From Sphingobium_A sp965228065 (GTDB lineage Bacteria > Pseudomonadota > Alphaproteobacteria > Sphingomonadales > Sphingomonadaceae), in NCBI GenBank assembly GCA_965228065.1, contig OZ245788.1, forward strand, positions 4,278,001 to 4,342,000: a stretch of 64,000 bases of DNA, read 5' to 3'. Both the position numbers and the translations under genes were made by a program. This document shows positions 44,277-53,312 of the stretch, piece by piece. Under the pieces are notes generated by a model. That model was not told the DNA's origin. It saw nothing but the letters and a program-made list of their open reading frames with translations, and searched no databases. Each line of letters opens with the position of its first letter. Position 1 is the stretch's first letter.

Positions 44277-45704
44277 ATGAAGATGAAGCGCAGGGACGTT
44301 CTGGGCGTTGCGGCAGGGGCGATGCTGGGGCTTGCGCCGGCGGCGCGCAGCCTGGCGGCCGGCCCCGATCGCGCGCGCCGGCGCAATGTGCTGCTCGTCG
44401 TCAGCGACGATCAGGGCCTCGACCTCGGCAGCCTGGGCGTCGCGGTCAAGACGCCGTTCCTCGACGCGCTGGCGCGCGAGGGCACGCGCTTCGATCAGGC
44501 CTATGCTGCGGTATCCTCGTGCAGCCCAAGCCGGGCGACGCTCTATACCGGCCTCTACACGCACCAGAACGGCATGTACGGGCTGGCGCACGACGTTCAC
44601 AACCAGTCGCTCAAGGACGGCATCGAGACCTTGCCGCATCTGCTGAAGAAGGCGGGCTATACGACCGCGCTCGTCGGCAAGAAGCATATCCGTCCCGACA
44701 GCGCCTTTCCCTATGATGCGGAACTTGCGCCCGAGAAATCGGGTATCCGCGACGTTGCGCAGATCGCCGATGCGGCCGAACAATTCGTTCGCGGGGCAGG
44801 GGACACGCCCTTCTTCGTCACGATCGGCTATAGCGATCCGCATCGCGCGCCCGTGAATTTCGGCAATGACAGGCCATGGCCGCGCGTGCGCGAAATCCGT
44901 TACGATCCGGCGAAGGTGACAGTGCCGTCGCATCTGCCGGACCTGCCCGCGGTACGCGCCGATCTGGCGCAATATTATGAATCGATCAGCCGGCTCGACC
45001 AGGGCATCGGCATGCTGCGGGCGATGCTGGAAAAGACCGGCCATAGCGACGATACGCTGATCATCTTCCTCAGCGACAATGGCCGGCCCTTTCCGGGCGC
45101 CAAGACCAATCTCTACGATCCCGGGCTGCACCTGCCGCTGATCGTCCATGCGCCGGGCGTCGGTGGGCGGGCGATCAGCGATGCGATGGTCAGCTGGGTC
45201 GATATCGCACCCACCATCCTGGACTGGGCGGGCGCTGCCGGCCCATCCTATCCGCTGCCCGGCCGGTCGCTGATGCCGTTGCTTGGCCGCCCGAGCGCGC
45301 CGGGCTGGGATGCGATCTTCGCCAGCCACGAATTCCACGAGATCAATCAATATTATCCGATGCGCGCGATCCGCACGCGGACGCGCAGCTATATCGAGAA
45401 TCTCGCCTGGCAATTGCCCTATCCGGTCGCCGGCGACGTCGCAGGATCGGACAGCTGGAAAGCGATCGTGGCGGACCCGACGATCCGGATCGGGCGCCGA
45501 ACCCAATCAGCCTATCTGCAGCGCCCCCAGCGCGAACTCTATGATCTGGCGCGCGACCGCGACGAGGTCGTCAACCTTGCCGAGACCTCGGATTGGCGTG
45601 CCGAACGCGACACGATGGCCGAAAAGTTGACGGCGTGGCGCGCGAGCACCCGGGATCCCTGGCTGGAAGGGCAGACCTCGCCTCACGAGCCCGCGCACGA
45701 CTGA
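44277..45704 (+). CDS. Type I sulfatase, N-sulfoglucosamine sulfohydrolase (sulfamidase)-like
   Basis: 475 residues, ATG at 44277. A twin-arginine-like signal (MKRRDVLGVAAGAMLG) suggests export. CSPSR with C82 is the formylglycine motif. The SSCSPSRATLYTG, HQNGMYGLAHDVH, VGKKHI, SDPHR, FLSDNGRPFPGAKTNLYDPG, YPMRAIRTR and DPW segments follow, in order, the family of heparan N-sulfatase (SGSH). Hydrolyses a sulfate ester or sulfamate from a sugar. Needs a formylglycine-generating enzyme encoded elsewhere. Sixty-one bases after the TonB receptor, so probably the last gene of the saccharide operon. Confidence 0.88.
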   Translation: MKMKRRDVLGVAAGAMLGLAPAARSLAAGPDRARRRNVLLVVSDDQGLDLGSLGVAVKTPFLDALAREGTRFDQAYAAVSSCSPSRATLYTGLYTHQNGMYGLAHDVHNQSLKDGIETLPHLLKKAGYTTALVGKKHIRPDSAFPYDAELAPEKSGIRDVAQIADAAEQFVRGAGDTPFFVTIGYSDPHRAPVNFGNDRPWPRVREIRYDPAKVTVPSHLPDLPAVRADLAQYYESISRLDQGIGMLRAMLEKTGHSDDTLIIFLSDNGRPFPGAKTNLYDPGLHLPLIVHAPGVGGRAISDAMVSWVDIAPTILDWAGAAGPSYPLPGRSLMPLLGRPSAPGWDAIFASHEFHEINQYYPMRAIRTRTRSYIENLAWQLPYPVAGDVAGSDSWKAIVADPTIRIGRRTQSAYLQRPQRELYDLARDRDEVVNLAETSDWRAERDTMAEKLTAWRASTRDPWLEGQTSPHEPAHD

Positions 45705-45786
45705 TCGCCTCGGACGACGTCGAAATGAAGCGGCGCATGTGCCGGTGACCGTTGCAGCGGACGCAGGCAACCCCTAAGTCCGTTCG

Positions 45787-46725
45787 ATGCAACCGATCAT
45801 CTCGATCTCGGATCTCACCAAGACCTACAAATCCGGCCACCAGGCGCTCAAACGCGTGGACCTGGAGATCCGCAAGGGCGAGATCTTCGCTTTGCTCGGG
45901 CCGAACGGCGCGGGCAAGACGACGCTGATCAACATCGTCTGCGGCATCGTACGGGCAAGTTCGGGCACCGTGATCGCCGATGGCCATGACACTGTCCGCG
46001 ACTATCGCGGGGCGCGGACGAAGATCGGGCTGGTCCCGCAGGAACTGCACACCGACGCTTTCGAGACGGTGCTGGCCACGGTCAGCTTCTCGCGCGGGCT
46101 GTTCGGCAAACCGCCCAATCCCGGCTATATCGAGAAAATCCTTCGCGACCTGTCTTTGTGGGACAAGCGCAAGTCGAAGATCATGGAATTGTCGGGCGGC
46201 ATGAAGCGCCGCGTCATGATCGCCAAGGCGCTGAGCCACGAGCCCGAGATCCTGTTCCTCGACGAACCCACCGCGGGCGTCGATGTGGAACTGCGCCGCG
46301 ACATGTGGGGGCTTGTCCACGAACTGCGCCAGAGCGGCGTCACTATCATCCTGACCACCCATTATATCGAGGAGGCCGAGGAAATGGCCGATCGGGTGGG
46401 CGTGATAAGCAAGGGCGAACTGATCCTGGTCGAGGAAAAGAGCGTCCTGATGAAGAAGCTCGGCAAGAAGACGCTGACGCTGAACCTGTCCGAGGTGATG
46501 ACCGAAATCCCGGCCGAACTGTCGGAATGGGGCGTCACACTGAAAGCCGATGGCCACGAGTTGGAATATGTGTTCGACACCCATGACGAGCGCACGGGCA
46601 TTCCGTCGCTGCTGCGGCGGATGAGCGACCTGGGTATCGCGTTCAAGGATCTCAACACGCGGCAGAGTTCGCTCGAAGAGATTTTCGTGAGCCTCGTCCA
46701 TGACGACGCGACGGGGAGCAAGTGA
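45787..46725 (+). CDS. ABC transporter ATP-binding protein (YadG-like)
   Basis: 312 residues, ATG at 45787. Walker A GPNGAGKTTL at 38-47, signature LSGGMKRRVMIAKAL, Walker B EILFLDEPTAGVD. The C-terminal ~80 residues (ELEYVFDTHDERTGIPSLL to SLEEIFVSLVH) are the regulatory tail of YadG/NodI-like exporters. Forms a transporter with the next gene; the substrate is unknown. It may be transcribed from the end of the sulfatase operon or its own promoter in the 82-base gap. Confidence 0.93.
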   Translation: MQPIISISDLTKTYKSGHQALKRVDLEIRKGEIFALLGPNGAGKTTLINIVCGIVRASSGTVIADGHDTVRDYRGARTKIGLVPQELHTDAFETVLATVSFSRGLFGKPPNPGYIEKILRDLSLWDKRKSKIMELSGGMKRRVMIAKALSHEPEILFLDEPTAGVDVELRRDMWGLVHELRQSGVTIILTTHYIEEAEEMADRVGVISKGELILVEEKSVLMKKLGKKTLTLNLSEVMTEIPAELSEWGVTLKADGHELEYVFDTHDERTGIPSLLRRMSDLGIAFKDLNTRQSSLEEIFVSLVHDDATGSK

Positions 46726-47492
46726 TGGGCTTCAATGCGCACAGCGTCTGGGCGATCTACAAGTTCGAGGTCGCTCGCTTCGGGCGGACGGTACTGACCA
46801 GCCTGATCACGCCGGTGATCACGACGTCGCTTTATTTCATCGTCTTCGGTTCGGCGATCGGATCGCGCATGACCGAGATTGGCGGGGTGCCGTATGGCGC
46901 ATTCATCGTACCAGGGCTGATGATGCTGACGATGTTCACGGAGAGCATCTTCAACGCCAGTTTCGGCATCTACATGCCCAAATGGTCGGGCACGATCTAC
47001 GAATTGCTGTCCGCGCCGGTCTCCGCGATCGAGACGGTGATCGCCTATGTCGGCGCCGCGGCGACAAAATCGCTGGTGATCGCGTCGATCATCTTCGCGA
47101 CCGCGCATCTCTTCGTCGATGTCCAGGTGGCGCATCCGGTGGCGATGGTGGCGTTCATGGTGCTGATGGCGGTCACATTCTGCCTGTTCGGTTTCATCCT
47201 CGGCATCTGGGCGCAGAGCTTCGAACAGCTACAGGTCGTGCCGATGCTGGTGGTGATGCCGATGACGTTCCTCGGCGGCGCATTCTATTCGATCGACATG
47301 CTGCCCGCGGGATGGCGGACGGTGACCCTGTTCAACCCGGTCGTCTATCTGATCAGCGGCTTCCGCTGGACCTTCTTCGGCAAGAGCGACGTCTCGATCG
47401 GTGTCAGCCTGGTGGCGGTCTTCATCTTCCTGACGATCTGCCTGACCGTTGTCGGCTGGATCTTCCGGACGGGGTATCGGCTGAAGAACTGA
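46725..47492 (+). CDS. ABC-2 type transporter permease (YadH-like)
   Basis: 255 residues; the ATG at 46725 is preferred over the adjacent GTG at 46722, given GGGGAG upstream. It shares one base with the ATPase stop. Six hydrophobic segments; characteristic are LTSLITPVITTSLYFIVFG, IVPGLMMLTMFTESIFNAS and the late GAFYSIDMLPAGWR loop of the ABC-2 family. Exports an unknown molecule with the ATPase just upstream. Confidence 0.93.
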   Translation: MGFNAHSVWAIYKFEVARFGRTVLTSLITPVITTSLYFIVFGSAIGSRMTEIGGVPYGAFIVPGLMMLTMFTESIFNASFGIYMPKWSGTIYELLSAPVSAIETVIAYVGAAATKSLVIASIIFATAHLFVDVQVAHPVAMVAFMVLMAVTFCLFGFILGIWAQSFEQLQVVPMLVVMPMTFLGGAFYSIDMLPAGWRTVTLFNPVVYLISGFRWTFFGKSDVSIGVSLVAVFIFLTICLTVVGWIFRTGYRLKN

Positions 47493-47505
47493 GGGACTCG
47501 CTCCC

Positions 47506-47595
47506 GTCGCTCCAGCGAAAGCTGGAGCCTATGCGATATTCCCGCTGCGGCGATGTTGGCCGGCAATATAGGGCTCCTGCTTTCGCTGGAGCGAC
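47506..47595. repeat. Inverted REP-like repeat pair after the ABC genes
   Basis: The unit GTCGCTCCAGCGAAAGC, then GGAGCC and TAT (47506-47532) is matched in reverse complement by 47568-47595 with two differences. Each unit also folds on itself (GCTCCAGC-GAAA-GCTGGAGC). Located between the ABC permease and the convergent ihfB gene, in a 309-base gap without coding capacity. Possible terminator or nucleoid protein site. Confidence 0.7.
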
Positions 47596-47702
47596 AGGAT
47601 TGTCAGTTCAAGATTTTGCCCGACCCAATCCGTCGGGGTCTGCCAATCAGATCGCGCCACATCCCGTGGGAGATGCCTGCCTGCGCCCAAGGCGCAGTTC
47701 AT

Positions 47703-47745
47703 CCTGACCGCCTGCCTTGCAGGCAGTCGAAGGGCTGGCATGACG
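47703..47745. repeat. Dispersed palindromic repeat, copy B
   Basis: The reverse complement of the unit at 6845-6887, with about six substitutions. Contains CTGCC-TTGCA-GGCAG as hairpin. Lies 56 bases before the ihfB stop. Confidence 0.7.
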
Positions 47746-47801
47746 GTGTGGGGGGACGCGACAATGTAGGGTTGGCGGAGCGCTGACCGACCTACAAAGC
47801 C

Positions 47802-48080
47802 TCAGACGTTCAGACGCTCACGCATTTCCTTGCCAGGCTTGAAATAGGGGACGCGCTTGGCGTCCACATCCACGGACTCGCCGGTGCGCGGATTGCGGCC
47901 CAGGCGTGCGGTGCGTGCGCGTGTCGAAAAGGCGCCGAAGCCGCGCAGTTCCACCCGACCGCCCTCAGCGAGACGAGCGCTGATCTCGTCGAAGAATACG
48001 TCGACGATGCGCTCGACATCCTTGACCGAAAGATCGGGGTTTTCGTCGGCAAGCTGCTGGACGAGTTCTGATCGGATCAT
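47802..48080 (-). CDS. ihfB: Integration host factor beta subunit (HU/IHF family)
   Basis: 92 residues from ATG 48080; the longer upstream frame is not plausible. SELVQQLADENPDLSVKDVERIV is the dimer helix region, and RGFGAFSTRARTARLGRNPRTGE with VPYFKPGKEMRERL form the DNA-bending arm and C-terminus. Length and sequence match IHF-beta better than HU. Bends DNA at specific sites. The 295 bases upstream, to the efflux operon, have no gene and should hold its promoter. Confidence 0.9.
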   Translation of the reverse strand: MIRSELVQQLADENPDLSVKDVERIVDVFFDEISARLAEGGRVELRGFGAFSTRARTARLGRNPRTGESVDVDAKRVPYFKPGKEMRERLNV

Positions 48081-48375
48081 TCCCAAACCCCTAAACCATG
48101 CCAGCCGTGCCCCGGGCCATCCAGACGGAGGATCCACCACCCCAATAAACCGGGCAGACTATCGCGGAGCCTATCGGACAGCATCGAACGGCTAACTTCG
48201 ATCAACTTGCCGAAAACTGCGTTGAATCGCAAGTTTTTCTGCGTGATTTTCATATGCCAGCGTGCCGAAGCGGGACCATTCAGACAAGCAGCCAATTGGA
48301 AATGTTGGCGAATTCCTCGCGCTTTTCCAACGCCCTGTCTTGCAGGCCAGCTCGTTTCGGATGCGAATCGCTTGT

Positions 48376-49587
48376 CTATTCATGGCGAAGCGCATCGATC
48401 GGGTTCAGCTGGGCTGCACGGCGCGCTGGAAAATAGCCGAAAACGACTCCGATCGCGGCCGAGAAGACGAAGGCAAGGATGTTGATCTTCAGGTCGAAAA
48501 TGAAGGGGACCTGCATCAGCGGTGCGATCGCAACCGATGCGATCAGCGCGATGAACATGCCGATCAATCCGCCCAGGCACGACAACACGATCGCCTCGAC
48601 CAGGAACTGCAGCAGCACTTCGCTTGCGACGGCACCGATGGCGAGGCGGATACCGATCTCGCGCGTTCGCTCCGTCACCGAAACAAGCATGATGTTCATG
48701 ATGCCTATGCCGCCGACGAGTAGCGAGATCGCGGCAACCGCGGCGACGATCTGAGTCAGGATCGTGGTGGTGCCGGTCAGCGTGTCTGAAATCTGCTTGG
48801 TGTCGAACACGTTGAAATTGTCCTGGTCGCCAGGCTTGATCCTGCGCCGTTCGCGCATCAGCCCCTCCAGCGAGGTCTGGACCACAGACGAGTCATAGGC
48901 GTCGTCGACGGCGACCATGATCAGCCCCAGATCGCGATTGCCGGTGAAGCGACGCTGGACGAACTTGATCGGCATCACCGCGACATCGTCCTGATCCTGG
49001 CCGAAGCCGCCCTGGCCGCGTGTCGTCAGCACGCCGATCACCTGGCAGCTCACGCCCTTGATGCGGAAGCGCTTGCCGACCGGATCGACCTGTTTGAACA
49101 AATTCTTCCGCAGCGTGCTGCCGATGATGCAGACGGGTTTTCCGGCCTCTTCTTCCTCGGGCATGAACAGGCGGCCGGATTCCAGCGCCCATTGCTGGGC
49201 TTCGAAATAGGATGCGGTGGTGCCGTTGACCGTGGTCGACCAGTTATTGCCTTCGTAAATCCCGGTCCCCGAACTCTGTGCCTGCGGCGCGACCGCGCGG
49301 ACGCCGGTGATCTGGTTGGCGATGGCGGTGACGTCTTCCGGTTTGAAATCCGGCGGGCGCGGTCCGCCGCCGCCACGGCCGAAACCCTGGCCGGGGCGAA
49401 GTTGAAGGATATTGGCGCCCAGACTCGCAATCTGTTCGCGCACCGCAGCGGTCGCGCCGTTGCCGAGTGTGGTCATGGTAACCACGGCGGCCACGCCGAT
49501 GATGATGCCAAGCGTGGTCAGGAACGAGCGCAGCTTGTGGCGCAGAATGGCGCGGAAGGCGAGGGTGACGGTGGTGCCGATGATCAT
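48376..49587 (-). CDS. MacB-like ABC transporter permease
   Basis: 403 residues, ATG at 49587 overlapping the ATPase stop (ATGA). One N-terminal membrane segment (about 20-40, LTTLGIIIGVAAVVTM), a large periplasmic domain with RPGQGFGRGGGGPRPPDFK and a GVRAVAPQAQSSG stretch, then three C-terminal segments (ILTQIVAAVAAISLLVGGIGIMN; LLQFLVEAIVLSCLGGLIG; FVFSAAIGVVFGYFPARRA). This is the FtsX/MacB mechanotransmission topology. Works with the ATPase, adaptor and outer-membrane factor of the same operon. Confidence 0.93.
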   Translation of the reverse strand: MIIGTTVTLAFRAILRHKLRSFLTTLGIIIGVAAVVTMTTLGNGATAAVREQIASLGANILQLRPGQGFGRGGGGPRPPDFKPEDVTAIANQITGVRAVAPQAQSSGTGIYEGNNWSTTVNGTTASYFEAQQWALESGRLFMPEEEEAGKPVCIIGSTLRKNLFKQVDPVGKRFRIKGVSCQVIGVLTTRGQGGFGQDQDDVAVMPIKFVQRRFTGNRDLGLIMVAVDDAYDSSVVQTSLEGLMRERRRIKPGDQDNFNVFDTKQISDTLTGTTTILTQIVAAVAAISLLVGGIGIMNIMLVSVTERTREIGIRLAIGAVASEVLLQFLVEAIVLSCLGGLIGMFIALIASVAIAPLMQVPFIFDLKINILAFVFSAAIGVVFGYFPARRAAQLNPIDALRHE

Positions 49588-50285
49588 GCCCGCTTGCCCT
49601 TTTCGATCCGCTCGACCAGCCCGTCCTTGAAATGGACGATGGTGCACGCAAAGGCCGCCATGTCGGGCTCATGGGTGACCATGAGGACCGTAATACCGCT
49701 GTTGCGATTGAGGTCGGTCAGCAATTCCATGATCTCGATCGAGCGCTCGCTGTCCAGATTGCCGGTCGGTTCGTCCGCCAGCAGCACGTCCGGGCTGGTG
49801 ACGATGGCGCGCGCAATGGCGACGCGCTGCTGCTGCCCGCCCGACAATTCCGCCGGGGTATGATCCCACCAGGGTTTCAGGCCCACCTTGTCCAGCGCGG
49901 CCATGCCCAGATCGTAGCGGGTCTTCTTGTCTTCGCCGCGATAGAGCAGGGGCAATTCGACATTCTCAAGCGCGGTGGTGCGGCTCAGCAGGTTGAAGCC
50001 CTGGAAGACGAAGCCAAGATATCGGCGGCGCAACAGCGCACGCTGATCGCGGTCGAGCGATTCGACATGATGTCCCTTGAATTCGAACGACCCCGCGCTC
50101 GGCACGTCGAGGCAGCCCAGGATATTCATCGTCGTCGACTTGCCCGAGCCCGAAGGCCCCATCACCGCGACGAAATCGCCGCGCTCGATGTCGAGATCGA
50201 TACCCTTCAGTGCCTGAAAGGCGGTCGGGCCCGCGCCATAGACCTTGGTAACGCCGCGCAGGCGGATGATCGTGTCATTTTCCAT
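49584..50285 (-). CDS. MacB-type ABC transporter ATPase
   Basis: 233 residues from ATG 50285; the frame extends upstream but into the adaptor's end. GPSGSGKSTTMNILGCLDVP (Walker A), LSGGQQQRVAIARAI, DEPTGNLDSE. Matches the LolD/MacB class: ATPase and permease are separate proteins here, whereas E. coli MacB fuses them. Overlaps the adaptor gene by 11 bases. Confidence 0.94.
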   Translation of the reverse strand: MENDTIIRLRGVTKVYGAGPTAFQALKGIDLDIERGDFVAVMGPSGSGKSTTMNILGCLDVPSAGSFEFKGHHVESLDRDQRALLRRRYLGFVFQGFNLLSRTTALENVELPLLYRGEDKKTRYDLGMAALDKVGLKPWWDHTPAELSGGQQQRVAIARAIVTSPDVLLADEPTGNLDSERSIEIMELLTDLNRNSGITVLMVTHEPDMAAFACTIVHFKDGLVERIEKGKRA

Positions 50286-51774
50286 CGGGCGTTGTCGCTC
50301 CGCCGGATTGCTGCCGACGCTGTTCCCGCGGCTGTTGCCCGTTTGCGGCCGGGGCGCCGGCGGCAGGTGCTGCTGCATTTCCAGCAGCGCCATCACGCTG
50401 GCGGCGCTTGCCATCGCCTCCGCTGCCCGCGTCGCTGCGATCGGCGTCGGGAGCCTGCTGACCCGCGGCGAGCTGGCCGGTGATGACCTTCATGCCATCC
50501 TTCAGATCGCCGCCTGTAATGGCGGTGCGATTGCCGTCGCTGTCGCCCACGACGACGCTGACTGGCTGGGGTTTGCCGTCGGCCCCGAGCACATAAACGG
50601 TCTGCTTGCTGCCCGCACCGAAGCTCACTTCACGCGTCGCGCGATTTCCGAAACGGCGTGGTCCAGGCAGGATCTGGCTGGTGATGCCACCACCGCGCTG
50701 GCCACCTGCCTGCTGCGGATTGAAGCGGAGTGCGGAGTTGGGCACCAGCAGCACGGACTGCAACTGCTTGGTGACGATATCGGCGGTCGCGGTCATGCCG
50801 GGGCGCAGCGTCTCGTCCGGATTCTGGACCGAAAGGACTGCGGTGTAGGCGACGACATTGCCTGTGGTCGACGATGACGACGTCGACGACGAACTGCTGC
50901 TCGCCGCGTTGGAGCCGACATTCACGCGCGTGATCCGGCCCGGGAAATGGCGGCCCGGAAAGGCATCGACGGTGAAGGTCGCTTCCTGGCCATCCTTGAC
51001 CTGGCCGACATCCGCTTCGTCGACCGACACTTCGACCTCCATCTGCTGGAGGCTTTCCGCGATGGTGAACAGCACGGGCGCGTTGAACGATGCGGCCACG
51101 GTCTGGCCCGGCTCGATGTCGCGCGAAAGCACCACGCCGTTGACCGGAGAAAGGATTCGCGTCCGGCTGAGGTTGAACTGGGCGGAAGAAAGCTGGGCCC
51201 GCGATACGTCCACCTGAGCCTGAGCGGAGCGCAACTGGGCTTGCGCCTGGCGATCATTGGCACGCGCAGTGTCGAGCTCGGTCCTGGACGGGACCTTGCC
51301 GCCCGACAGCCTGAAGACCTCCTCCTGACGGCCGAGTGTGGCACGCGTCAGCGCTTGCTGTGCTTCAGCCTGGGCGACACCGGCCAGCGATGCCGTCAGT
51401 TGCGCACGGCTCTGCGTCACCGCATCGTTCAGCCGCGCCGGATCGAGGATCGCGAGGATCTGCCCCTTGGTGACGCGATCATTCACGTCGACATAGACAT
51501 TGGTGATCAGGCCCGATTGCTCCGAACCGACATCGACCTGATTGATGGGTTTGAGATTGCCGGTGGCCGAAACCGTGACGGTCAGATCACCCTTGCTTGC
51601 TGCGCGCGTCGTATAATTGGGTTCGTCGCTTGCACCGAAGCAACGCGCGACCAGCAGCACCAGCACGACAAGCAGCGCGATGGCGCCACCGCGCACCACC
51701 CATTTGCGCCACGGCTTGCCGGGCTGCACGCCCAGGAAATCGTCGAGGCCGGCGGAAGTGGTCGTGTCGTTCAT
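50275..51774 (-). CDS. HlyD/MacA-family periplasmic adaptor
   Basis: 499 residues from ATG 51774 (ATGA overlap with the outer-membrane factor gene). A membrane anchor (about 33-52, GGAIALLVVLVLLVARCFG), lipoyl-like halves around DVGSEQSGLITNVYVDVNDRVTKGQ and SPVNGVVLSRDIEPGQTV, and a long alpha-hairpin between. An SSSSSTSSSST spacer interrupts the beta-barrel region, and the C-terminus is Gly/Ala/Gln/Arg-rich and unstructured (GGDGKRRQRDGAAGNAA). Links the ABC pump to the TolC-type channel. Confidence 0.93.
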   Translation of the reverse strand: MNDTTTSAGLDDFLGVQPGKPWRKWVVRGGAIALLVVLVLLVARCFGASDEPNYTTRAASKGDLTVTVSATGNLKPINQVDVGSEQSGLITNVYVDVNDRVTKGQILAILDPARLNDAVTQSRAQLTASLAGVAQAEAQQALTRATLGRQEEVFRLSGGKVPSRTELDTARANDRQAQAQLRSAQAQVDVSRAQLSSAQFNLSRTRILSPVNGVVLSRDIEPGQTVAASFNAPVLFTIAESLQQMEVEVSVDEADVGQVKDGQEATFTVDAFPGRHFPGRITRVNVGSNAASSSSSSTSSSSTTGNVVAYTAVLSVQNPDETLRPGMTATADIVTKQLQSVLLVPNSALRFNPQQAGGQRGGGITSQILPGPRRFGNRATREVSFGAGSKQTVYVLGADGKPQPVSVVVGDSDGNRTAITGGDLKDGMKVITGQLAAGQQAPDADRSDAGSGGDGKRRQRDGAAGNAAAPAAGAPAANGQQPREQRRQQSGGATTPDGK

Positions 51775-53165
51775 CGGGCAATTCCGTCCATGCTTTGCCA
51801 TCCGCCGCCAAGCGCGCGATAGAGTTGGACCACCGCCAGCACCTGATCGGCGCGGCTGGAGGCGATGCTGTTGCGCGCCGAGAGCAGCGATTGTTCGGTT
51901 TGCAGCAGCGTCTGGAAGTCGGTGAGGCCGGCGCGGTACTGGCTGCGCGCCAGGATCGCCGAATTGTTCGCCGCATCGAGCGCGATGGTGAATTCACCAA
52001 AACGGATGCGCGACGCGTTGAGCGCATTCACGCCGTTCTCGACATCCTCCAGCGAGGTCAGCACGGTCTGCTTGTAACCGGCAAAGGCGGCATCAGCCGC
52101 GGCCTCCTGCGACCGGACGACCGAGCGGCGTCGCCCCCCGTCGAAAATCGACTGGGCGATGCCTGCGAACAGGCCGCCGGTTACCGTGTCGAACAGCCCG
52201 CCCAGCGAAAAGGCGCTGGTGCCGATATTGCCGGTGATCCTGAGCGACGGCAGCAGATCCGCCTGCGCCACGCCGATCCGCGCGGTGGCGGCGGCCAAGG
52301 TGCGTTCGGCCGCACGGACATCGGGACGCTGGCGCAGCGTGTCGGCCGGAATGCCGGTCGCAATATCGGTGGGGCCGGTCGGGATCGGGGCCGGGGCTTC
52401 GAGTGCGGCGGTCGCGGCACCAGGCGCTTCGCCGGTCAGGACCGCGATACGGTTCAACGCGCTGCGATACTGGGTTTCCAGATTGGGAATCGAGGCGGCG
52501 GTACGGGCGCGCTGGGTGCGCGCCTGCTCCTGGTCGAGCGAAGAGACCAGCCCGGCCTGGACGCGCCAACCGGCAATATCGAGATTCTCGGTGTCGTTCG
52601 CGAGCGTTTCGCGAGCAATGCGCAACTGTTCCTGCGACAGCCGCGCCTGGATATAGTTGGTCGCGACCTCCGCGACGATCGCGATGCGGACGGTGGCCAG
52701 ATCATATCCGGCGCCTTCAGCATCGGCGCGTGCAGCCTCAACCGAGCGGCCTATGCCGCCGAACAGATCGACTTCCCAGGCCGCGTCGCCACCAAGCGAG
52801 AAACTGCTCTTGTCGGCACCAGGGCTGCTGAAGTTTCGACCCGCGCCCGCAGATGCATCCACGGTCGGCAGAAATCCGGCGCGTGCCTGGACCAGCGCTT
52901 CACGTGCCTGCCGCAACCGGGCGCTCGATTGCGCCAGGTCGAGATTGGCGGCGATTGCGCGCTCGATCAGTCCATCGAGCGCCGGGTCTCCGAGCTGGGT
53001 CCACCAATTCGCCAACGCCTCTTGCGACAATGGCTGGCCAGCGCCTTCGACATAGCTGTCTGGAACCCCGAGCCGGGAAGGGGCCGCCGGCCGATAATCG
53101 GGCCCGGCAGCACAGCCTGCCACCAACGCGGCGAGACCTAATGAGAGGATCGGCTTGCTTTGCAC
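51771..53165 (-). CDS. NodT/TolC-family outer-membrane efflux channel lipoprotein
   Basis: 464 residues from GTG 53165. Lipobox LVAGC with C18, then GPDYRPAAPSRLGVPDSY as in NodT/OprM proteins. Two structural repeats: AIAANLDLAQSSARLRQAREAL and SLRITGNIGTSAFSLGGLFD leading to IFDGGRRRSVVRSQEAA. First gene of the efflux operon; the order channel-adaptor-ATPase-permease allows the whole tripartite pump to be made together. Divergent from fabD across 147 bases. Confidence 0.94.
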   Translation of the reverse strand: MQSKPILSLGLAALVAGCAAGPDYRPAAPSRLGVPDSYVEGAGQPLSQEALANWWTQLGDPALDGLIERAIAANLDLAQSSARLRQAREALVQARAGFLPTVDASAGAGRNFSSPGADKSSFSLGGDAAWEVDLFGGIGRSVEAARADAEGAGYDLATVRIAIVAEVATNYIQARLSQEQLRIARETLANDTENLDIAGWRVQAGLVSSLDQEQARTQRARTAASIPNLETQYRSALNRIAVLTGEAPGAATAALEAPAPIPTGPTDIATGIPADTLRQRPDVRAAERTLAAATARIGVAQADLLPSLRITGNIGTSAFSLGGLFDTVTGGLFAGIAQSIFDGGRRRSVVRSQEAAADAAFAGYKQTVLTSLEDVENGVNALNASRIRFGEFTIALDAANNSAILARSQYRAGLTDFQTLLQTEQSLLSARNSIASSRADQVLAVVQLYRALGGGWQSMDGIAR

Positions 53166-53312
53166 CCGTCGATTGACTCCGCTTTTCGGCTGAACGGGAA
53201 ATGAAATTCATGCGGCTTGCGTGCCGTCATTCCTCTCTCTAGTCCCTGCCGCAACCGGATTTCCGCGCCAAACAAAATTGTGTCGCGAATTGTAACAGGA
53301 GCGAAATTGGCC

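Noticed and set aside
42788..44386. 532-codon open frame opposite the TonB receptor
   Set aside because: Antisense shadow with no start signal and no domain.
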